Assembly (NCBI GenBank): GCA_017442735.1
Contig: JAFRZE010000003.1
Location: 103,896-167,895, forward strand
Source: Bacillota bacterium
GTDB lineage: Bacteria > Bacillota > Clostridia > Lachnospirales > Bianqueaceae
DNA length: 64,000 nt
Direction of reading: 5' to 3'
Below the pieces are notes generated by a model. That model worked only from the letters and a program-made list of their open reading frames with translations. It ran no database searches and was not told the origin of the DNA. Below are positions 9,435 through 19,114 of this stretch, piece after piece. Numbering within the stretch: the first letter of the stretch is position 1; each line of letters opens with the position of its first letter. The position numbers were made by a program, and so were the translations under genes.

Positions 9435-10321
9435 CCAGTTATTTGTTTTACCGGATCGCCTTTTATTCCCCAACGGGAAAACAGAACGACGACTTCAATC
9501 TCATCCGTTCCCCGCAGATGGAGGTGTACAACGATCAGATCCGTACGATGATCGAAACACTGCTGGCTCGTCCGTACGAGCCGGTCACGACGACTTCCCA
9601 TGACGGGCTCAGGCTGTTTGCCAAATACTACCATCAGTCGGACGAAGCACCTCTGGTAATCTGTTTTCACGGGTACCGCGGCACGAGCGCGCGGGACTTT
9701 TCCGGCGGAAGCACCATGTACCTGGATATGGGATTCAATCTGCTGATGGTGGATGAACGTGCGTGCTGCCGAAGCGAAGGCCATACGATCACGTTCGGGA
9801 TCGAGGAGCGGTACGATGTACTGGATTGGATCAAGTACTCTATCGATCGTTTTGGACAAGAAAAAAAGATCCTGCTGGGCGGGATCTCGATGGGAGCGGG
9901 GACTGTTCTGATGGTGTCGCAGATGGACCTTTCTTCTCAAGTAAAAGGGATCATCGCGGACTGTCCCTTTACCAGCCCCGAGGCGATCATCCGAAAAGTG
10001 ATCCGGGATCTGAAAATATCGGATAAACTCACATGGCCGCTGGTAAAACTCGGCGCGAGGCTTTACGGGCATCTGGATCTCGATCGTTGGGCCAACGCGG
10101 CAGAAGCGGTGAAGGAAACGAAGATCCCTATCGTGGTGATGCACGGAGAAGACGACCGATTCGTTCCCTGTGATATGAGCCGGCAGATCGCCGCGGCCAA
10201 CCCGAAGATGGTGGAGCTTCATACCTTCCCCGGAGCGGGACACGGACTGAGTTACCTGGTCGATCCTGTACGTTATACGATGATCGTTCAGGATTTTACG
10301 GCTCGTGCACTGGAACGTTAA
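9425..10321 (+). CDS. Alpha/beta hydrolase with N-terminal membrane anchor
   Basis: 298 residues. The first 15 residues (LLTSYLFYRIAFYS) are hydrophobic and may anchor the protein. The hydrolase fold then shows the oxyanion segment CFHGYRGTSARDFSGG, the nucleophile elbow GGISMGAG with Ser155, a late Asp in HGEDDRFVP and His in GAGHGLSY. This is the serine aminopeptidase/lysophospholipase-like group often annotated as alpha/beta hydrolase. In this operon it might deacylate sugars or glycosides, but that is inferred only from neighbours. It starts within the previous gene and ends 16 bp before the GH78 gene. Confidence 0.75.
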   Translation: MLLTSYLFYRIAFYSPTGKQNDDFNLIRSPQMEVYNDQIRTMIETLLARPYEPVTTTSHDGLRLFAKYYHQSDEAPLVICFHGYRGTSARDFSGGSTMYLDMGFNLLMVDERACCRSEGHTITFGIEERYDVLDWIKYSIDRFGQEKKILLGGISMGAGTVLMVSQMDLSSQVKGIIADCPFTSPEAIIRKVIRDLKISDKLTWPLVKLGARLYGHLDLDRWANAAEAVKETKIPIVVMHGEDDRFVPCDMSRQIAAANPKMVELHTFPGAGHGLSYLVDPVRYTMIVQDFTARALER

Positions 10322-10337
10322 AAAAGGAGCAGAAGAC

Positions 10338-12896
10338 ATGAAAGCAATTCGTTTGCGGACTGAATACCTGAAAGATCCCATGGGGATCGATATCACTGAG
10401 CCCAGACTCATGTGGAACTGTGAGGACGGGAAAGGGCAGAGAGCCTATCAGGTGATCTGCACAGATCCGGACCGGGAAGATGAAATACTCTGGGACAGCG
10501 GCAAGACGGTATCTTCCCATATGCAAGCTGTTTACCAGGAAGACCTTTCCAGCCGCCAGAGGGCAGAGTGGAAGGTCAGGCTCTGGGATCAGGACGATAT
10601 CCCGGGAGAATGGTCGGAAAAAGCCTCTTTTGAGATGGGGCTTCTTTCTGCCGGGGAATGGAAAGCCAGCTGGATCACGGGTGATTATAAACCAAATAAA
10701 AAAGAGCGCTATCCGGCGGACTGCTTCCTGAAAGAATTCACGCTGGAAAAAGACGTAAAAAAAGCCCGTTTGTATATCACCGCGTGCGGGGACTATGAAG
10801 CCTCGCTGGACGGGGAAAAGGTAGGTGACCAGTTCTTTACGCCCGGATATACAGACTACCGCAAGAGGATCCAGTACCAGGTCTATGATGTGACAAAGAT
10901 GCTCCATTCGGGTGCGAACAGTTTCAGCGTTACACTGACGGATGGCTGGTACCGTGGCGCCTGCGGCGCCTATGGACTGACCTATCAGTACGGGCTGGAG
11001 ACCAAACTGCTGGCACAGTTGGAGATGACGCTGTCGGACGGCTCTGTCCGTACGATCGTTACCGATGAGAACTGGGCCTGGTCCAACGACGGTCCGGTCC
11101 GCTTTGCGGATCACAAGGACGGCGAGATCTTCATCGCCTCTATGGAACCGAGCTACAGCGGGAAGGCAAAGAAGACCAGTCATCCGGTCATGCCGACGTC
11201 TTCGAATAACGTACCGGTAAGAGCCCATGAACATCTTCATCCGGTGATCTGGGATGCGCCGAACGGAAAAAAGATCCTGGACTTCGGCCAGAATATCGCG
11301 GGCATCGTGGCGTTCAAAGTCCAGGCGAAGGAAGGGCAGAAAATTTTCCTGACGTTTGGAGAAATGCTGGATGAAGAAGGCAATCTTACGCTGAAGAATA
11401 TTCGTCCGAACGCGAAAAACAATACCACGCCCAAGCAACAGATCGACTACACCTGCAGAGAAGGTCTCAACGAGTACCGGATGCGTTTCGGTGTATTCGG
11501 CTTTCAGTACGGTGAGCTGGACAGTGAAGTGGAGATCCTTCCCGAACAGATCGAGTCCATCGCTGTTTATTCCGATCTGGAACAGACCGGCTTCTTCGAG
11601 TGCTCCAACGAACTTCTGAACAAATTCTTTGAGTCGACGATCTGGTCCAGCAAGAGCAACCATCTGGATATTCCGACAGACTGTCCGACACGTGAACGGC
11701 ATGGATGGACCGGCGACGCACAGATCTTCTACAACACGGCAGCCTATCTGTTTGATTTTGCCGCTTTTGGAGAGAAATACGTCCGGGATATGTACGACTG
11801 GCAGCGAAAAGACGGATGTCTGCCGCATATCGTACCGGACGGAGGAGCGGACAGCTATATGTATACGATGAATGGCTCCGTGGGTTGGTCCGACGCCGGG
11901 ATCATGATCCCGTACCGCATGTGGAAACGTTATCAGGACAGATCGATCCTGGAACGCTACTATGAAGGTATGAAGCGCTACGCGAAATTCATGATCTCCC
12001 GCTGCGGGAAGATCATAGGTATGCAGAAGCCGATCTTTATCGGCAGATATCAGAAATATCTGGTGAACACCGGACAGTCTTACGGGGAATGGGCGGAGCC
12101 GGCGGACGTCATGCCGTTCGCTATGAAGGATTTTGTGTTCCCGCATCCGGAAGAGTCGACTGCCTACACCTCGTATGTTCTTGGATTGATGAAGGAGATT
12201 GCTGAGGAGCTTCACAAGGACGAAGATGCCACCCTGTTCAGACAGTACAGCGAAGGCTGCCGCAAAGCTTATCAGGCCTTGGTGGAGAAGAAGAAGTTCT
12301 CGCTGGATACCGACCGGCAGGCTAAGTTGGTGAGACCGCTGTACTTTAAACTTCTGAACGGCATCGAGGCTGAGAAAGCCAGGAAGCGCCTGATCCGGGC
12401 GCTGGAAAACTACGGCTGGCGTCTGGGGACCGGTTTCCTTTCCACTCCGCTGATCCTGGATGTGCTGACGGACATCGATCCGGAAGCGGCTTACCGTCTG
12501 CTGGAAAACGAAGAACTTCCGGGCTGGCTGTCCATGCCGAAAAACGATGCGACGACGATCTGGGAAAACTGGGAAGGAACGAAGACCAAAACACCTGCCT
12601 CGCTCAATCACTATTCAAAAGGCGCCGTGCTGGAATGGGTCTTTGCCACGATGTGCGGGATCCGCGTAAAGGCGGAGAACGAGTTTGAGATCGCGCCGCT
12701 TCCCGGCGGACATCTCACTTACGCCAAAGCCTCTTACCAGAGCCGGTTCGGACTGGTCCGAAGCGAGTGGGAGATCAAAGACGGGAAGACAAACTTCGTC
12801 ATCGTGATCCCGGCTGGCTGCCATGCGATGATCAAGCTGCCAGACGGAACAAAAGAAATGGTCACTGCGGGAGAATATCATTTTATGACAGACTGA
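10338..12896 (+). CDS. GH78 alpha-L-rhamnosidase
   Basis: 852 residues, cytoplasmic, the typical length of bacterial GH78 enzymes. It removes terminal alpha-L-rhamnose from pectin side chains or plant glycosides by inversion. The N-terminal beta domains contain RLMWNCEDGKGQRAYQV and a carbohydrate-binding-like domain (ARLYITACGDYEASLDGEKV). The (alpha/alpha)6 barrel carries the family motif DCPTRERHGWTGDAQIF (Glu453 in TRERHGW) and the late motif TTIWENWEG. The C-terminal beta domain is also present. The start at 10338 is chosen because AAAAAGGAG lies 8 bases upstream; an upstream in-frame start would overlap the preceding gene. It is last in the operon, followed by a terminator. Confidence 0.93.
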   Translation: MKAIRLRTEYLKDPMGIDITEPRLMWNCEDGKGQRAYQVICTDPDREDEILWDSGKTVSSHMQAVYQEDLSSRQRAEWKVRLWDQDDIPGEWSEKASFEMGLLSAGEWKASWITGDYKPNKKERYPADCFLKEFTLEKDVKKARLYITACGDYEASLDGEKVGDQFFTPGYTDYRKRIQYQVYDVTKMLHSGANSFSVTLTDGWYRGACGAYGLTYQYGLETKLLAQLEMTLSDGSVRTIVTDENWAWSNDGPVRFADHKDGEIFIASMEPSYSGKAKKTSHPVMPTSSNNVPVRAHEHLHPVIWDAPNGKKILDFGQNIAGIVAFKVQAKEGQKIFLTFGEMLDEEGNLTLKNIRPNAKNNTTPKQQIDYTCREGLNEYRMRFGVFGFQYGELDSEVEILPEQIESIAVYSDLEQTGFFECSNELLNKFFESTIWSSKSNHLDIPTDCPTRERHGWTGDAQIFYNTAAYLFDFAAFGEKYVRDMYDWQRKDGCLPHIVPDGGADSYMYTMNGSVGWSDAGIMIPYRMWKRYQDRSILERYYEGMKRYAKFMISRCGKIIGMQKPIFIGRYQKYLVNTGQSYGEWAEPADVMPFAMKDFVFPHPEESTAYTSYVLGLMKEIAEELHKDEDATLFRQYSEGCRKAYQALVEKKKFSLDTDRQAKLVRPLYFKLLNGIEAEKARKRLIRALENYGWRLGTGFLSTPLILDVLTDIDPEAAYRLLENEELPGWLSMPKNDATTIWENWEGTKTKTPASLNHYSKGAVLEWVFATMCGIRVKAENEFEIAPLPGGHLTYAKASYQSRFGLVRSEWEIKDGKTNFVIVIPAGCHAMIKLPDGTKEMVTAGEYHFMTD

Positions 12897-12917
12897 CAGG
12901 GTTTTTGAGTCAAAGAA

Positions 12918-12948
12918 AAGAGGACGCTGCGTGGCGTCCTCTTCTTTT
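12918..12948. terminator. Rho-independent terminator after the GH78 operon
   Basis: A perfect 10-bp stem AAGAGGACGC/GCGTCCTCTT (12918-12927 and 12934-12943) with a 6-base loop, flanked by A-rich and T-rich runs. It lies between convergent genes and probably works in both directions. Confidence 0.85.
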
Positions 12949-12956
12949 CGCTTCTG

Positions 12957-14405
12957 TTATTCTTCTTTTCTTCTGGCCAGTTCCGCTTTTATCTCTTCTC
13001 TGATCGTGCTGTTGATGGGGTACTTCCGTAGGATCAGGGTACCGATCAGGTACAGGACGATCGGGCCGACGGTCATGACGACCATGAACCAGTTCAGCAT
13101 ATGTGGAAGAGCACTCAGTTCTCCGACATATTCATCCGTGACGGAATTGACCTGGTAGCCCACAAGGATGAGGATGAGGCCTACCAGGGCTGAAGATAAC
13201 GCACTCTGTGCCTTGGATAAAAAGTTTGTGACCGCATTGCAGATACCGGATACTTCTTTTCCGAGCTTCCAGTAGCCATAGTCCATGGATTCGACATCCA
13301 GCAGGGATCCTGGAACGAAACCAAGGCCCAGCGCAAACATGGCAACGAACAGGAGGACAAAGAACATCGAAGCGTTCAGTAAGCCCAGGAGATACAGGAC
13401 GAACATGACGCCCAGGACAGAGGCGGTCAGGAGGTTGGAGAAGATCGCGTATTTTAATGGATCATTGCGGAAGAACTTTTTCAGGATCCAGGGAGAGATC
13501 ACGGCAGCTGCCATCATGGGAAGCATCTGTGCCATCCCCATGATCGTCGTATAGGTACCGAACAAGGCGCTGTCGACCGCACCGGTCGCAAGATCGGCAC
13601 AGTAATTCCACTTTACGAAATAGGTCGTGACTGCAAACAGCATCGTCCAGACGAATCCGGTAAACAGCGCAGAGGCCTTGCATACCAACAAGGCTTTGTT
13701 TTGTTTTAACGTGGTGATGATATCCCGAAAGGTGAGCTTTTCATCCTCGGTGGCAGTCCTGTGCTTACCTTCCTTGACCAGAGCGATCCCCAGCATTGAC
13801 AGCAGGAAGATCGGAAGCAATATAGCGACGGTCATGATCCGGAAGGATGACTGCATGTTGTTCAGGGACTGATTGAGCCCGGTGACCATAGGCAGGAAGA
13901 ATGCCATCGGGATGGCGGCGATCATACCGAATACTCGCGGGAAGACGATCAGCTTTCCTCTGACTTCCGCGTCGTTGCTCATCGACTGAAGCAGAGGTGC
14001 CTGCGCATAGAAAGACATGCCGATATCATACAGCAGGTAGAATAAGATGACCCATATCGTGATCAGCAGAGGTTTTTCTCCGACAAAAGACGGGAAACAG
14101 AACAGTGCGATGATCGCCAGAAATGTCAGTACGGTACTGATAATGATAAACGGTTTATACTTTCCGTATTTTCTCTCTTTGGCGTTATCCATGATGAAAC
14201 CCTGGATGGGATCGTCGACCGCATCGATGATCCTTCCAATCAAAAGAAGCACCGTACCCAGTGCAGCCGCGTTGACGATCCCGGAATAGTCCGTCAGGTA
14301 GATCATGAACAGGGATGTCATAAAAGAGCTTCCGGCGGTGTTCATCCATCCCATAAAGGAAAACCCGAATTTGGTTTTAAAGTCCAGTGGATAAGCTTTT
14401 TTCAT
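12957..14405 (-). CDS. GPH family sugar:cation symporter (MelB-like)
   Basis: 482 residues with about 12 predicted membrane helices, typical of the glycoside-pentoside-hexuronide symporters. Family features include FGFSFMGWMNTAGSS near the N-terminus, IGRIIDAVDDPIQGFIMDNAK (conserved Asp in the first cytoplasmic half), KYGKYKPFI after helix 2 and the central RDIITTLKQNKALL loop. It should import an oligosaccharide or glycoside with Na+ or H+. The start at 14405 is chosen for the AGAAAGGCG upstream; the longer frame to 14450 would overlap the upstream gene. The gene begins 34 bp after the clan GH-A glycosidase stop, so the pair is an uptake-plus-hydrolysis operon. Confidence 0.88.
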   Translation of the reverse strand: MKKAYPLDFKTKFGFSFMGWMNTAGSSFMTSLFMIYLTDYSGIVNAAALGTVLLLIGRIIDAVDDPIQGFIMDNAKERKYGKYKPFIIISTVLTFLAIIALFCFPSFVGEKPLLITIWVILFYLLYDIGMSFYAQAPLLQSMSNDAEVRGKLIVFPRVFGMIAAIPMAFFLPMVTGLNQSLNNMQSSFRIMTVAILLPIFLLSMLGIALVKEGKHRTATEDEKLTFRDIITTLKQNKALLVCKASALFTGFVWTMLFAVTTYFVKWNYCADLATGAVDSALFGTYTTIMGMAQMLPMMAAAVISPWILKKFFRNDPLKYAIFSNLLTASVLGVMFVLYLLGLLNASMFFVLLFVAMFALGLGFVPGSLLDVESMDYGYWKLGKEVSGICNAVTNFLSKAQSALSSALVGLILILVGYQVNSVTDEYVGELSALPHMLNWFMVVMTVGPIVLYLIGTLILRKYPINSTIREEIKAELARRKEE

Positions 14406-14439
14406 AGTATGCGCCTTTCTGTAAAGTAGTTTTATGAAA

Positions 14440-16872
14440 TCAGTTTTCAATTACAAGATGATACTGAATGCCCGCAAGATCGCCCGGTATGTGGAAATAG
14501 ATGCTGTCTCCGCGTTTCTCTCCTGCGACATCTCCGAGTTCATGACCGATAGGGTCGAGCACGGTGAGCCTGGCCCGGTTTGCCCTGACAAGCAGGCTGC
14601 CCTCCAGCGTCTCGGCATAGAGTTTACCATCCAGGCGTACCATTGTAAAGTGCAGACCGGGCATCAACTCGGGACCGGGGCTGTAACTGGCTGCGTCCGT
14701 TCCACTGGTTCCGATGGCAGTGAAGAGAAACTCGGTGGCGACACTTAGATTATTGCCATTTAATGGCAGCAGGGCCACACTGATTCGATCGTTAGCGGCG
14801 CGGACAGCTACCTTGTCAGATAAATGGGTTTCCTCTTCAGGCGCTCCGCTGAAATAGGCACAGTGATCACTTTGGATCGAGAAACGGGCATGATCAGGAT
14901 CGAAGCAGATCTCACCGGTATCGGAGATCAGTTTGCCATCCACATAGCCGGTCCTGCCATCCAGCAGGCCCCATTCTTTCATGGCATTGTCCAGAAGAGA
15001 TGCAAACTCACGATAATCGCCGTAATGAGCGGTATCGATGATATGATCGAAGACCAGCGCCTGATCTCCAAGGTGTACACCTGGCTGCAGTTCGCGGCTT
15101 CCTTTGGCTGCGTCCTTCAGGCGGTTCTCTTCGAGATAACGGCGTTTGGCGTCACGGTAGGGCGACCAGGCGTAATAGACGCCGTGCTTCGCATCCTGCA
15201 GATCGCCGCCGTTGAGGAAACCTGCGTTTATGGCTATGTCTGCGTCACCTTCGTAACGGTCGCCTCCGTCCAGAAAGACGTTGCGCAGGCATGTCACGTA
15301 GGGAAGAAAGCACATCGGCATGGCATTATAATTCGGCAGGGTCTTCCAGTCGTTTTGGGTATAGACGACGTCTACATGATTTTTCGCCGGGGAGACAAGT
15401 CCTTTCAGAAAAACGCTGGCCATGAAGCCCCACTGACTGATCAGTGCGGGATCATTATAGGCGTCGAAGACCGTGATGATCTCATCCGCAGGTTCGTCGT
15501 CCGGGCTCTCGGAAGTATGATAGTTATAAAGGATTAGGCCGTCCCAGTCATTCAGGCATGCATAGGCGACAGTGTGAACAAAGGCCGTGGAGTGGAAAGG
15601 ATGAAGCCCATACTCATTCCACTCACTGAGCATGAATGGTTTACCATGGACAATAGCGACGGAAGCCAGGCTTAGGATCGTCGTGCCCAGGGCACCGACG
15701 CCGCGTTGAACGGTCAACGGATTGGTGCTGACATACTCTGTGGGGCCATAGACCATGTAGGTGTCATTCTGTACCGGCAGGATGGGATGGTTGAAATAGC
15801 TGTTGTTTTCCATCAGATCTCCGTCAGTGTGGCCGTAGACATCTGCCGCACCGGCCATCAAATTGCTGGTCACGATCGGAACCTTTACGCCGAGTGAGCG
15901 CAGATAATCCTTCATATCCTGATAAAAGTTGCGGTTTATGCGTGTGCCAAACTCCATGAAGTCCGCGTAACGGGCAGGGCCTTCGGCAGCATCCCATTGC
16001 CCCAGCGGTTCGTTGACCGGCTGATAGAAACTGCCCTCAATGCCACGTATTCCCTCCATAGGATCTTCATCTTCGCCCAGGGCACAAACACTGTCCAGCG
16101 TCCATGCATCTTTAAGGTTTTCGCGGCTTTCGTATTTCATCAGCAGGAAGTCCCCAAAGCGGCGGCTGACTTCGTCGCGGTAGGGTTTCATATTTTCACC
16201 GGTATCCGTGCCGGAATTGCCCTTGACAGCACTTTCTTCGTTATTTATCTGCAGGGTCATAACCGCCGGATCGTCCTTCAGGGCGAGTCCGGTGTAGGGG
16301 TTGATATGACAGAGAAGCTCACGGGCGTACTCTTTCTGCAATTCGATCAGACGAGCGTTATACATGGGATAGCGCTTCATGCAGGAAGGAATGGAGCCGG
16401 GATAGTCCAGTTCGTCCTGTTCGGTGAATGTACGGGCCACGATCAGATCGATGTGCAGATAGATCCCTTTTTCCTTAAGCTTGGCGAAAAGATAGTCAAA
16501 GCGGTCCAGTCCCTCGGGCTGGAAGAGACGGCTGCTTCCCTGGTCATAGTCCAGAAGAGGAGCCTCTTTGCAGCTCGACCAGCTGCCGACGCCTTCGCCG
16601 ATCGGCGCGTCGGCGGCATGAAGGCGGATGACGTTTACACCCATGCTGGCGAAACGTTCACTAAGCTTTTCCGCGTCCTGATGAGTCGGCGTATTCGAGC
16701 GGGTGGCAATGTTAAACCCAAGAAAACGCGCACGCTGACCGTTTTCAAAGAAAAAATGACCGTCCTTTACTCGGATGAAACCATGTTTTCCGGCAGGCGC
16801 GTCCAGGAGATAAGAGAAGTTTAGTACGCCACAGTTCGGTTCGGTAGGGCTGATACGGATATGCTGTTTCAT
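14440..16872 (-). CDS. Clan GH-A glycoside hydrolase of unassigned family (GH5-like)
   Basis: 810 residues, no signal peptide. After a short beta segment (residues 1-50, HGFIRVKDGHFFFENGQRAR) a TIM barrel begins with FLGFNIATRSN and SMGVNVIRLHAAD. Glu212 in TLQINNEES is the expected acid/base and Glu417 in KPFMLSEWNEYG the expected nucleophile, the pattern of 4/7 clan GH-A retaining enzymes. The C-terminal 300 residues are beta-rich domains. I cannot place it in a numbered family with certainty. The start at 16872 is supported by GCGAGG eight bases upstream. It lies directly upstream of a GPH symporter and divergent from an AraC regulator, so its substrate is probably the imported glycoside. 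Confidence 0.75.
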   Translation of the reverse strand: MKQHIRISPTEPNCGVLNFSYLLDAPAGKHGFIRVKDGHFFFENGQRARFLGFNIATRSNTPTHQDAEKLSERFASMGVNVIRLHAADAPIGEGVGSWSSCKEAPLLDYDQGSSRLFQPEGLDRFDYLFAKLKEKGIYLHIDLIVARTFTEQDELDYPGSIPSCMKRYPMYNARLIELQKEYARELLCHINPYTGLALKDDPAVMTLQINNEESAVKGNSGTDTGENMKPYRDEVSRRFGDFLLMKYESRENLKDAWTLDSVCALGEDEDPMEGIRGIEGSFYQPVNEPLGQWDAAEGPARYADFMEFGTRINRNFYQDMKDYLRSLGVKVPIVTSNLMAGAADVYGHTDGDLMENNSYFNHPILPVQNDTYMVYGPTEYVSTNPLTVQRGVGALGTTILSLASVAIVHGKPFMLSEWNEYGLHPFHSTAFVHTVAYACLNDWDGLILYNYHTSESPDDEPADEIITVFDAYNDPALISQWGFMASVFLKGLVSPAKNHVDVVYTQNDWKTLPNYNAMPMCFLPYVTCLRNVFLDGGDRYEGDADIAINAGFLNGGDLQDAKHGVYYAWSPYRDAKRRYLEENRLKDAAKGSRELQPGVHLGDQALVFDHIIDTAHYGDYREFASLLDNAMKEWGLLDGRTGYVDGKLISDTGEICFDPDHARFSIQSDHCAYFSGAPEEETHLSDKVAVRAANDRISVALLPLNGNNLSVATEFLFTAIGTSGTDAASYSPGPELMPGLHFTMVRLDGKLYAETLEGSLLVRANRARLTVLDPIGHELGDVAGEKRGDSIYFHIPGDLAGIQYHLVIEN

Positions 16873-16963
16873 AAAGTACCTCGCAATAGTATTTCTATGC
16901 ATAATGTATCAAAAAACGACCGAATATGATTGCGATATCCTGCTCGAAATTGTAAATTTATGC

Positions 16964-17004
16964 TTGTTCTTTCTCCGGTATGAATCTATAATGAAAATCG
17001 GAGG
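16964..17004 (+). promoter_or_regulatory. Promoter and RBS of the AraC gene
   Basis: TTGTTC (16964-16969), a 17-bp spacer and TATAAT (16987-16992), followed at once by CGGAGG (16999-17004). The predicted leader is only about ten bases long. The RBS spacing favours ATG 17013 over ATG 17007. Confidence 0.65.
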
Positions 17005-17012
17005 ATATGGAT

Positions 17013-18197
17013 ATGGATTATCTTGCTTTTTGTAAAAAGCTCTATGCCGCGACCGGGATTCCGGTGACCCTGTTTCGGGACGGACATTTAATGTATTCGA
17101 CCATGGCGGAGTTATTGGAGATCGTGCCGGAAGATACCTGGACGATCTATGAGCCGACACGCAATCCGGAATTTTCTGCCATCAACCCGAATCTGGAATA
17201 CGGGCACGTCCGCGTAGAGAACACCGGCTATGATGTCTTTCTTGGCCCGGTGTTTACCCAGCCTGTGACCGATGAGTTGGTGAAAGAATACTGTGAAGAC
17301 TCCAAAATACCTCCCGATCAGCGGGAGGCGGTGGCAGAGCTGCTGTACGGCATCCCAATCAACGGTCATCCGCATTTTGTGCGTTATCTGCTGTTTTTGC
17401 ATCTGTGTCTCAATCACAAAGAAACGAAGGTGGATGACTTCTATAAAGAGGAAGAAGAGAAGAGAACGTCTCGCTCCTCGCGGATCCTGGATATGACCAT
17501 CGAAGACAAAGAGAATGAGACAACGCGCAATTCCTATGCTTTCGAAATGGAACTGTATGAACGCATCCGTCAGGGAGATCTATCTCGGTTGAACCGATTC
17601 CTGGAACAAACGACGGTCTTTCCTTCAGAAGGAAAGACCGCACGAAGTCCGTTGCGTCGCACAAAAAACACGTTTATCGGACTGGCTGCCAAAATCGCCC
17701 TGTCCGCGGCGATCCCCGGCGGTATAGACCCCGACAGGGCCTACCAGCTCTGTGACTTTTATATGATGGAATGCGAGCAGATGCAGTCTATCGAGGAAGT
17801 ACACCGTCTGCAGTATATCATGCTGATGGACTTCTGTCAGCGATGTGGGGAGGCGAGGCTGCCAAAGAATGTGTCCGAGGAGATCTTCCACTGCATGAAC
17901 TTTATCCAGGCTCATACCAACGTTTCGATAGGGGTCGAAGATGTAGCGAAGGAGATCCATCGCAGCAGATCTTTCCTGATGCATCGATTCAAGGCGGAGC
18001 TCGGTATGAGCGTAGGCGAGTATATTACGAAATGTAAGATGGATGAAGCCTGCGACATGCTGATGTACGGGAACCGAAGTCTTGCTGAGATCAGTGCATA
18101 TCTGGGGTATTCGAGCCAGTCTTATTTCCAGAATGTGTTCAAAAAACACTTCGGTATAACACCGATGCAGTATAGGAAGGAGAAGAGGAATCTGTGA
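17013..18197 (+). CDS. AraC family transcriptional regulator
   Basis: 394 residues. The C-terminal 100 residues hold two helix-turn-helix motifs of the AraC type (SIGVEDVAKEIHRSRSFLMHRF and SLAEISAYLGYSSQSYFQNVFK, ending with the family phrase GITPMQYRK). The 270-residue N-terminal part (MDYLAFCKKLYAATGIPVTLF, then a helical middle segment) is not a cupin and resembles the sensory halves found in Firmicute glycosidase-cluster regulators; its ligand is unknown. It is divergent from the clan GH-A glycosidase and GPH symporter, the probable targets. A terminator follows inside the 3' end of the opposing lysR-type gene. Confidence 0.85.
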   Translation: MDYLAFCKKLYAATGIPVTLFRDGHLMYSTMAELLEIVPEDTWTIYEPTRNPEFSAINPNLEYGHVRVENTGYDVFLGPVFTQPVTDELVKEYCEDSKIPPDQREAVAELLYGIPINGHPHFVRYLLFLHLCLNHKETKVDDFYKEEEEKRTSRSSRILDMTIEDKENETTRNSYAFEMELYERIRQGDLSRLNRFLEQTTVFPSEGKTARSPLRRTKNTFIGLAAKIALSAAIPGGIDPDRAYQLCDFYMMECEQMQSIEEVHRLQYIMLMDFCQRCGEARLPKNVSEEIFHCMNFIQAHTNVSIGVEDVAKEIHRSRSFLMHRFKAELGMSVGEYITKCKMDEACDMLMYGNRSLAEISAYLGYSSQSYFQNVFKKHFGITPMQYRKEKRNL

Positions 18198-18206
18198 CAG
18201 AGCACA

Positions 18207-19091
18207 TTATATTCTGAGCAGAGCCTGAAAACGGGCTCTGTTTTCTTTTTTACAAATCAGGTAATAGCGGATGTCGATTTCCGGATCGGACAGAGGGATG
18301 TTGACCCGTTGGCGCAGATCGGTCCGAATATCGGAAGGATTGCGTCGTCTCAGCATAGCATCCGTACTGAAACAGGGCAGGGAGGACGAAGAGACGATCT
18401 CCAGGAAAGTTTCGTAGTCATCCTGGAAAAGGAATTGGGCATTCGGCATTTTCCTCCGACAGGTCTCAAACCAGAAACCGACGGAACGGTACTGCAGAAA
18501 AGTCATACCGTCGATGTCGGCAAAGGAAAGCGTCTTCTCCCTGGAAAGAGGATGGACAGGCGGAAGACAGACCATCAGTCTTTCCGATGAGTATACGCTG
18601 TAAGCGACGGAAAAGTTCAGGCGGGCAAGGAGCTCCTTTTCCGGAACAGATGCCGGTCTCGGAAGGATAATGAGCTGATACCGGTCTTCCGACAGGCCTT
18701 TGATCAGACCTTCTTCCGGCTGGATCTGGGTAGAGATCGTCATATCGGGATAGAGGCTGCTGAGCGTAGGCTGGACCTCCCAGGACGGCAGCGGTGCGCA
18801 GCTTCCTACAGCGATGGTCTGGCTTCTGCGGTACCGTGCCTGGAGTTCATCTACCAGATCTTTCTGTTCCGTCAGAAGCCATTCAGCCCGGGCGGCAAGG
18901 AACCGTCCGTAATCATTGAGCTGAAGACGGTTTTTGGTGCGGTCAAAGAGCGGGACTTCCACCAGGTCTTCCAGTTTTTGCATGGATCTTGTGAGGGATG
19001 GCTGGGATACATGCAGTTCCTCCGCCGCGGCGGATAGGGTTCCAGCCTTCGCGAAGGCCACAAGGTATTCTAAAAGATATGTTTCTATCAT
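18207..19091 (-). CDS. LysR family transcriptional regulator
   Basis: 294 residues, the normal LysR length. The N-terminal winged helix-turn-helix is clear: LLEYLVAFAKAGTLSAAAEE, LHVSQPSLTRSMQKLE, VPLFDRTKNRLQLNDYG. The C-terminal 200 residues are the periplasmic-binding-like effector domain (TIAVGSCAPLPSW, MVCLPPVHPLSREKTLSF). It is divergent from a six-gene redox operon starting at 19227, and a 21-bp near-perfect palindrome with the T-N11-A core lies in its own promoter. Expected role: activation of the redox operon with repression of its own gene; the inducer is unknown. Confidence 0.9.
   Translation of the reverse strand: MIETYLLEYLVAFAKAGTLSAAAEELHVSQPSLTRSMQKLEDLVEVPLFDRTKNRLQLNDYGRFLAARAEWLLTEQKDLVDELQARYRRSQTIAVGSCAPLPSWEVQPTLSSLYPDMTISTQIQPEEGLIKGLSEDRYQLIILPRPASVPEKELLARLNFSVAYSVYSSERLMVCLPPVHPLSREKTLSFADIDGMTFLQYRSVGFWFETCRRKMPNAQFLFQDDYETFLEIVSSSSLPCFSTDAMLRRRNPSDIRTDLRQRVNIPLSDPEIDIRYYLICKKENRARFQALLRI
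18219..18251 (+). terminator. Terminator of the AraC gene, inside the end of the lysR-type gene
   Basis: CAGAGCC (18219-18225) pairs with GGCTCTG (18234-18240), followed by TTTTCTTTTTTAC. The hairpin overlaps the last codons of the convergent LysR-type gene, so the sequence both encodes protein on the minus strand and terminates transcription on the plus strand. Confidence 0.75.
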
Positions 19092-19114
19092 GATACAGAT
19101 CCTCCTATGAAATC

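Noticed and set aside
10296..12611. A 771-codon open frame antisense to the GH78 gene
   Set aside because: It is a shadow of the codon bias of the sense gene: no RBS, no domain, and the sense frame has clear GH78 motifs. The same applies to the long antisense frames at 45760-47826, 48709-50418, 50571-52367, 4009-5862 and 30467-32203.
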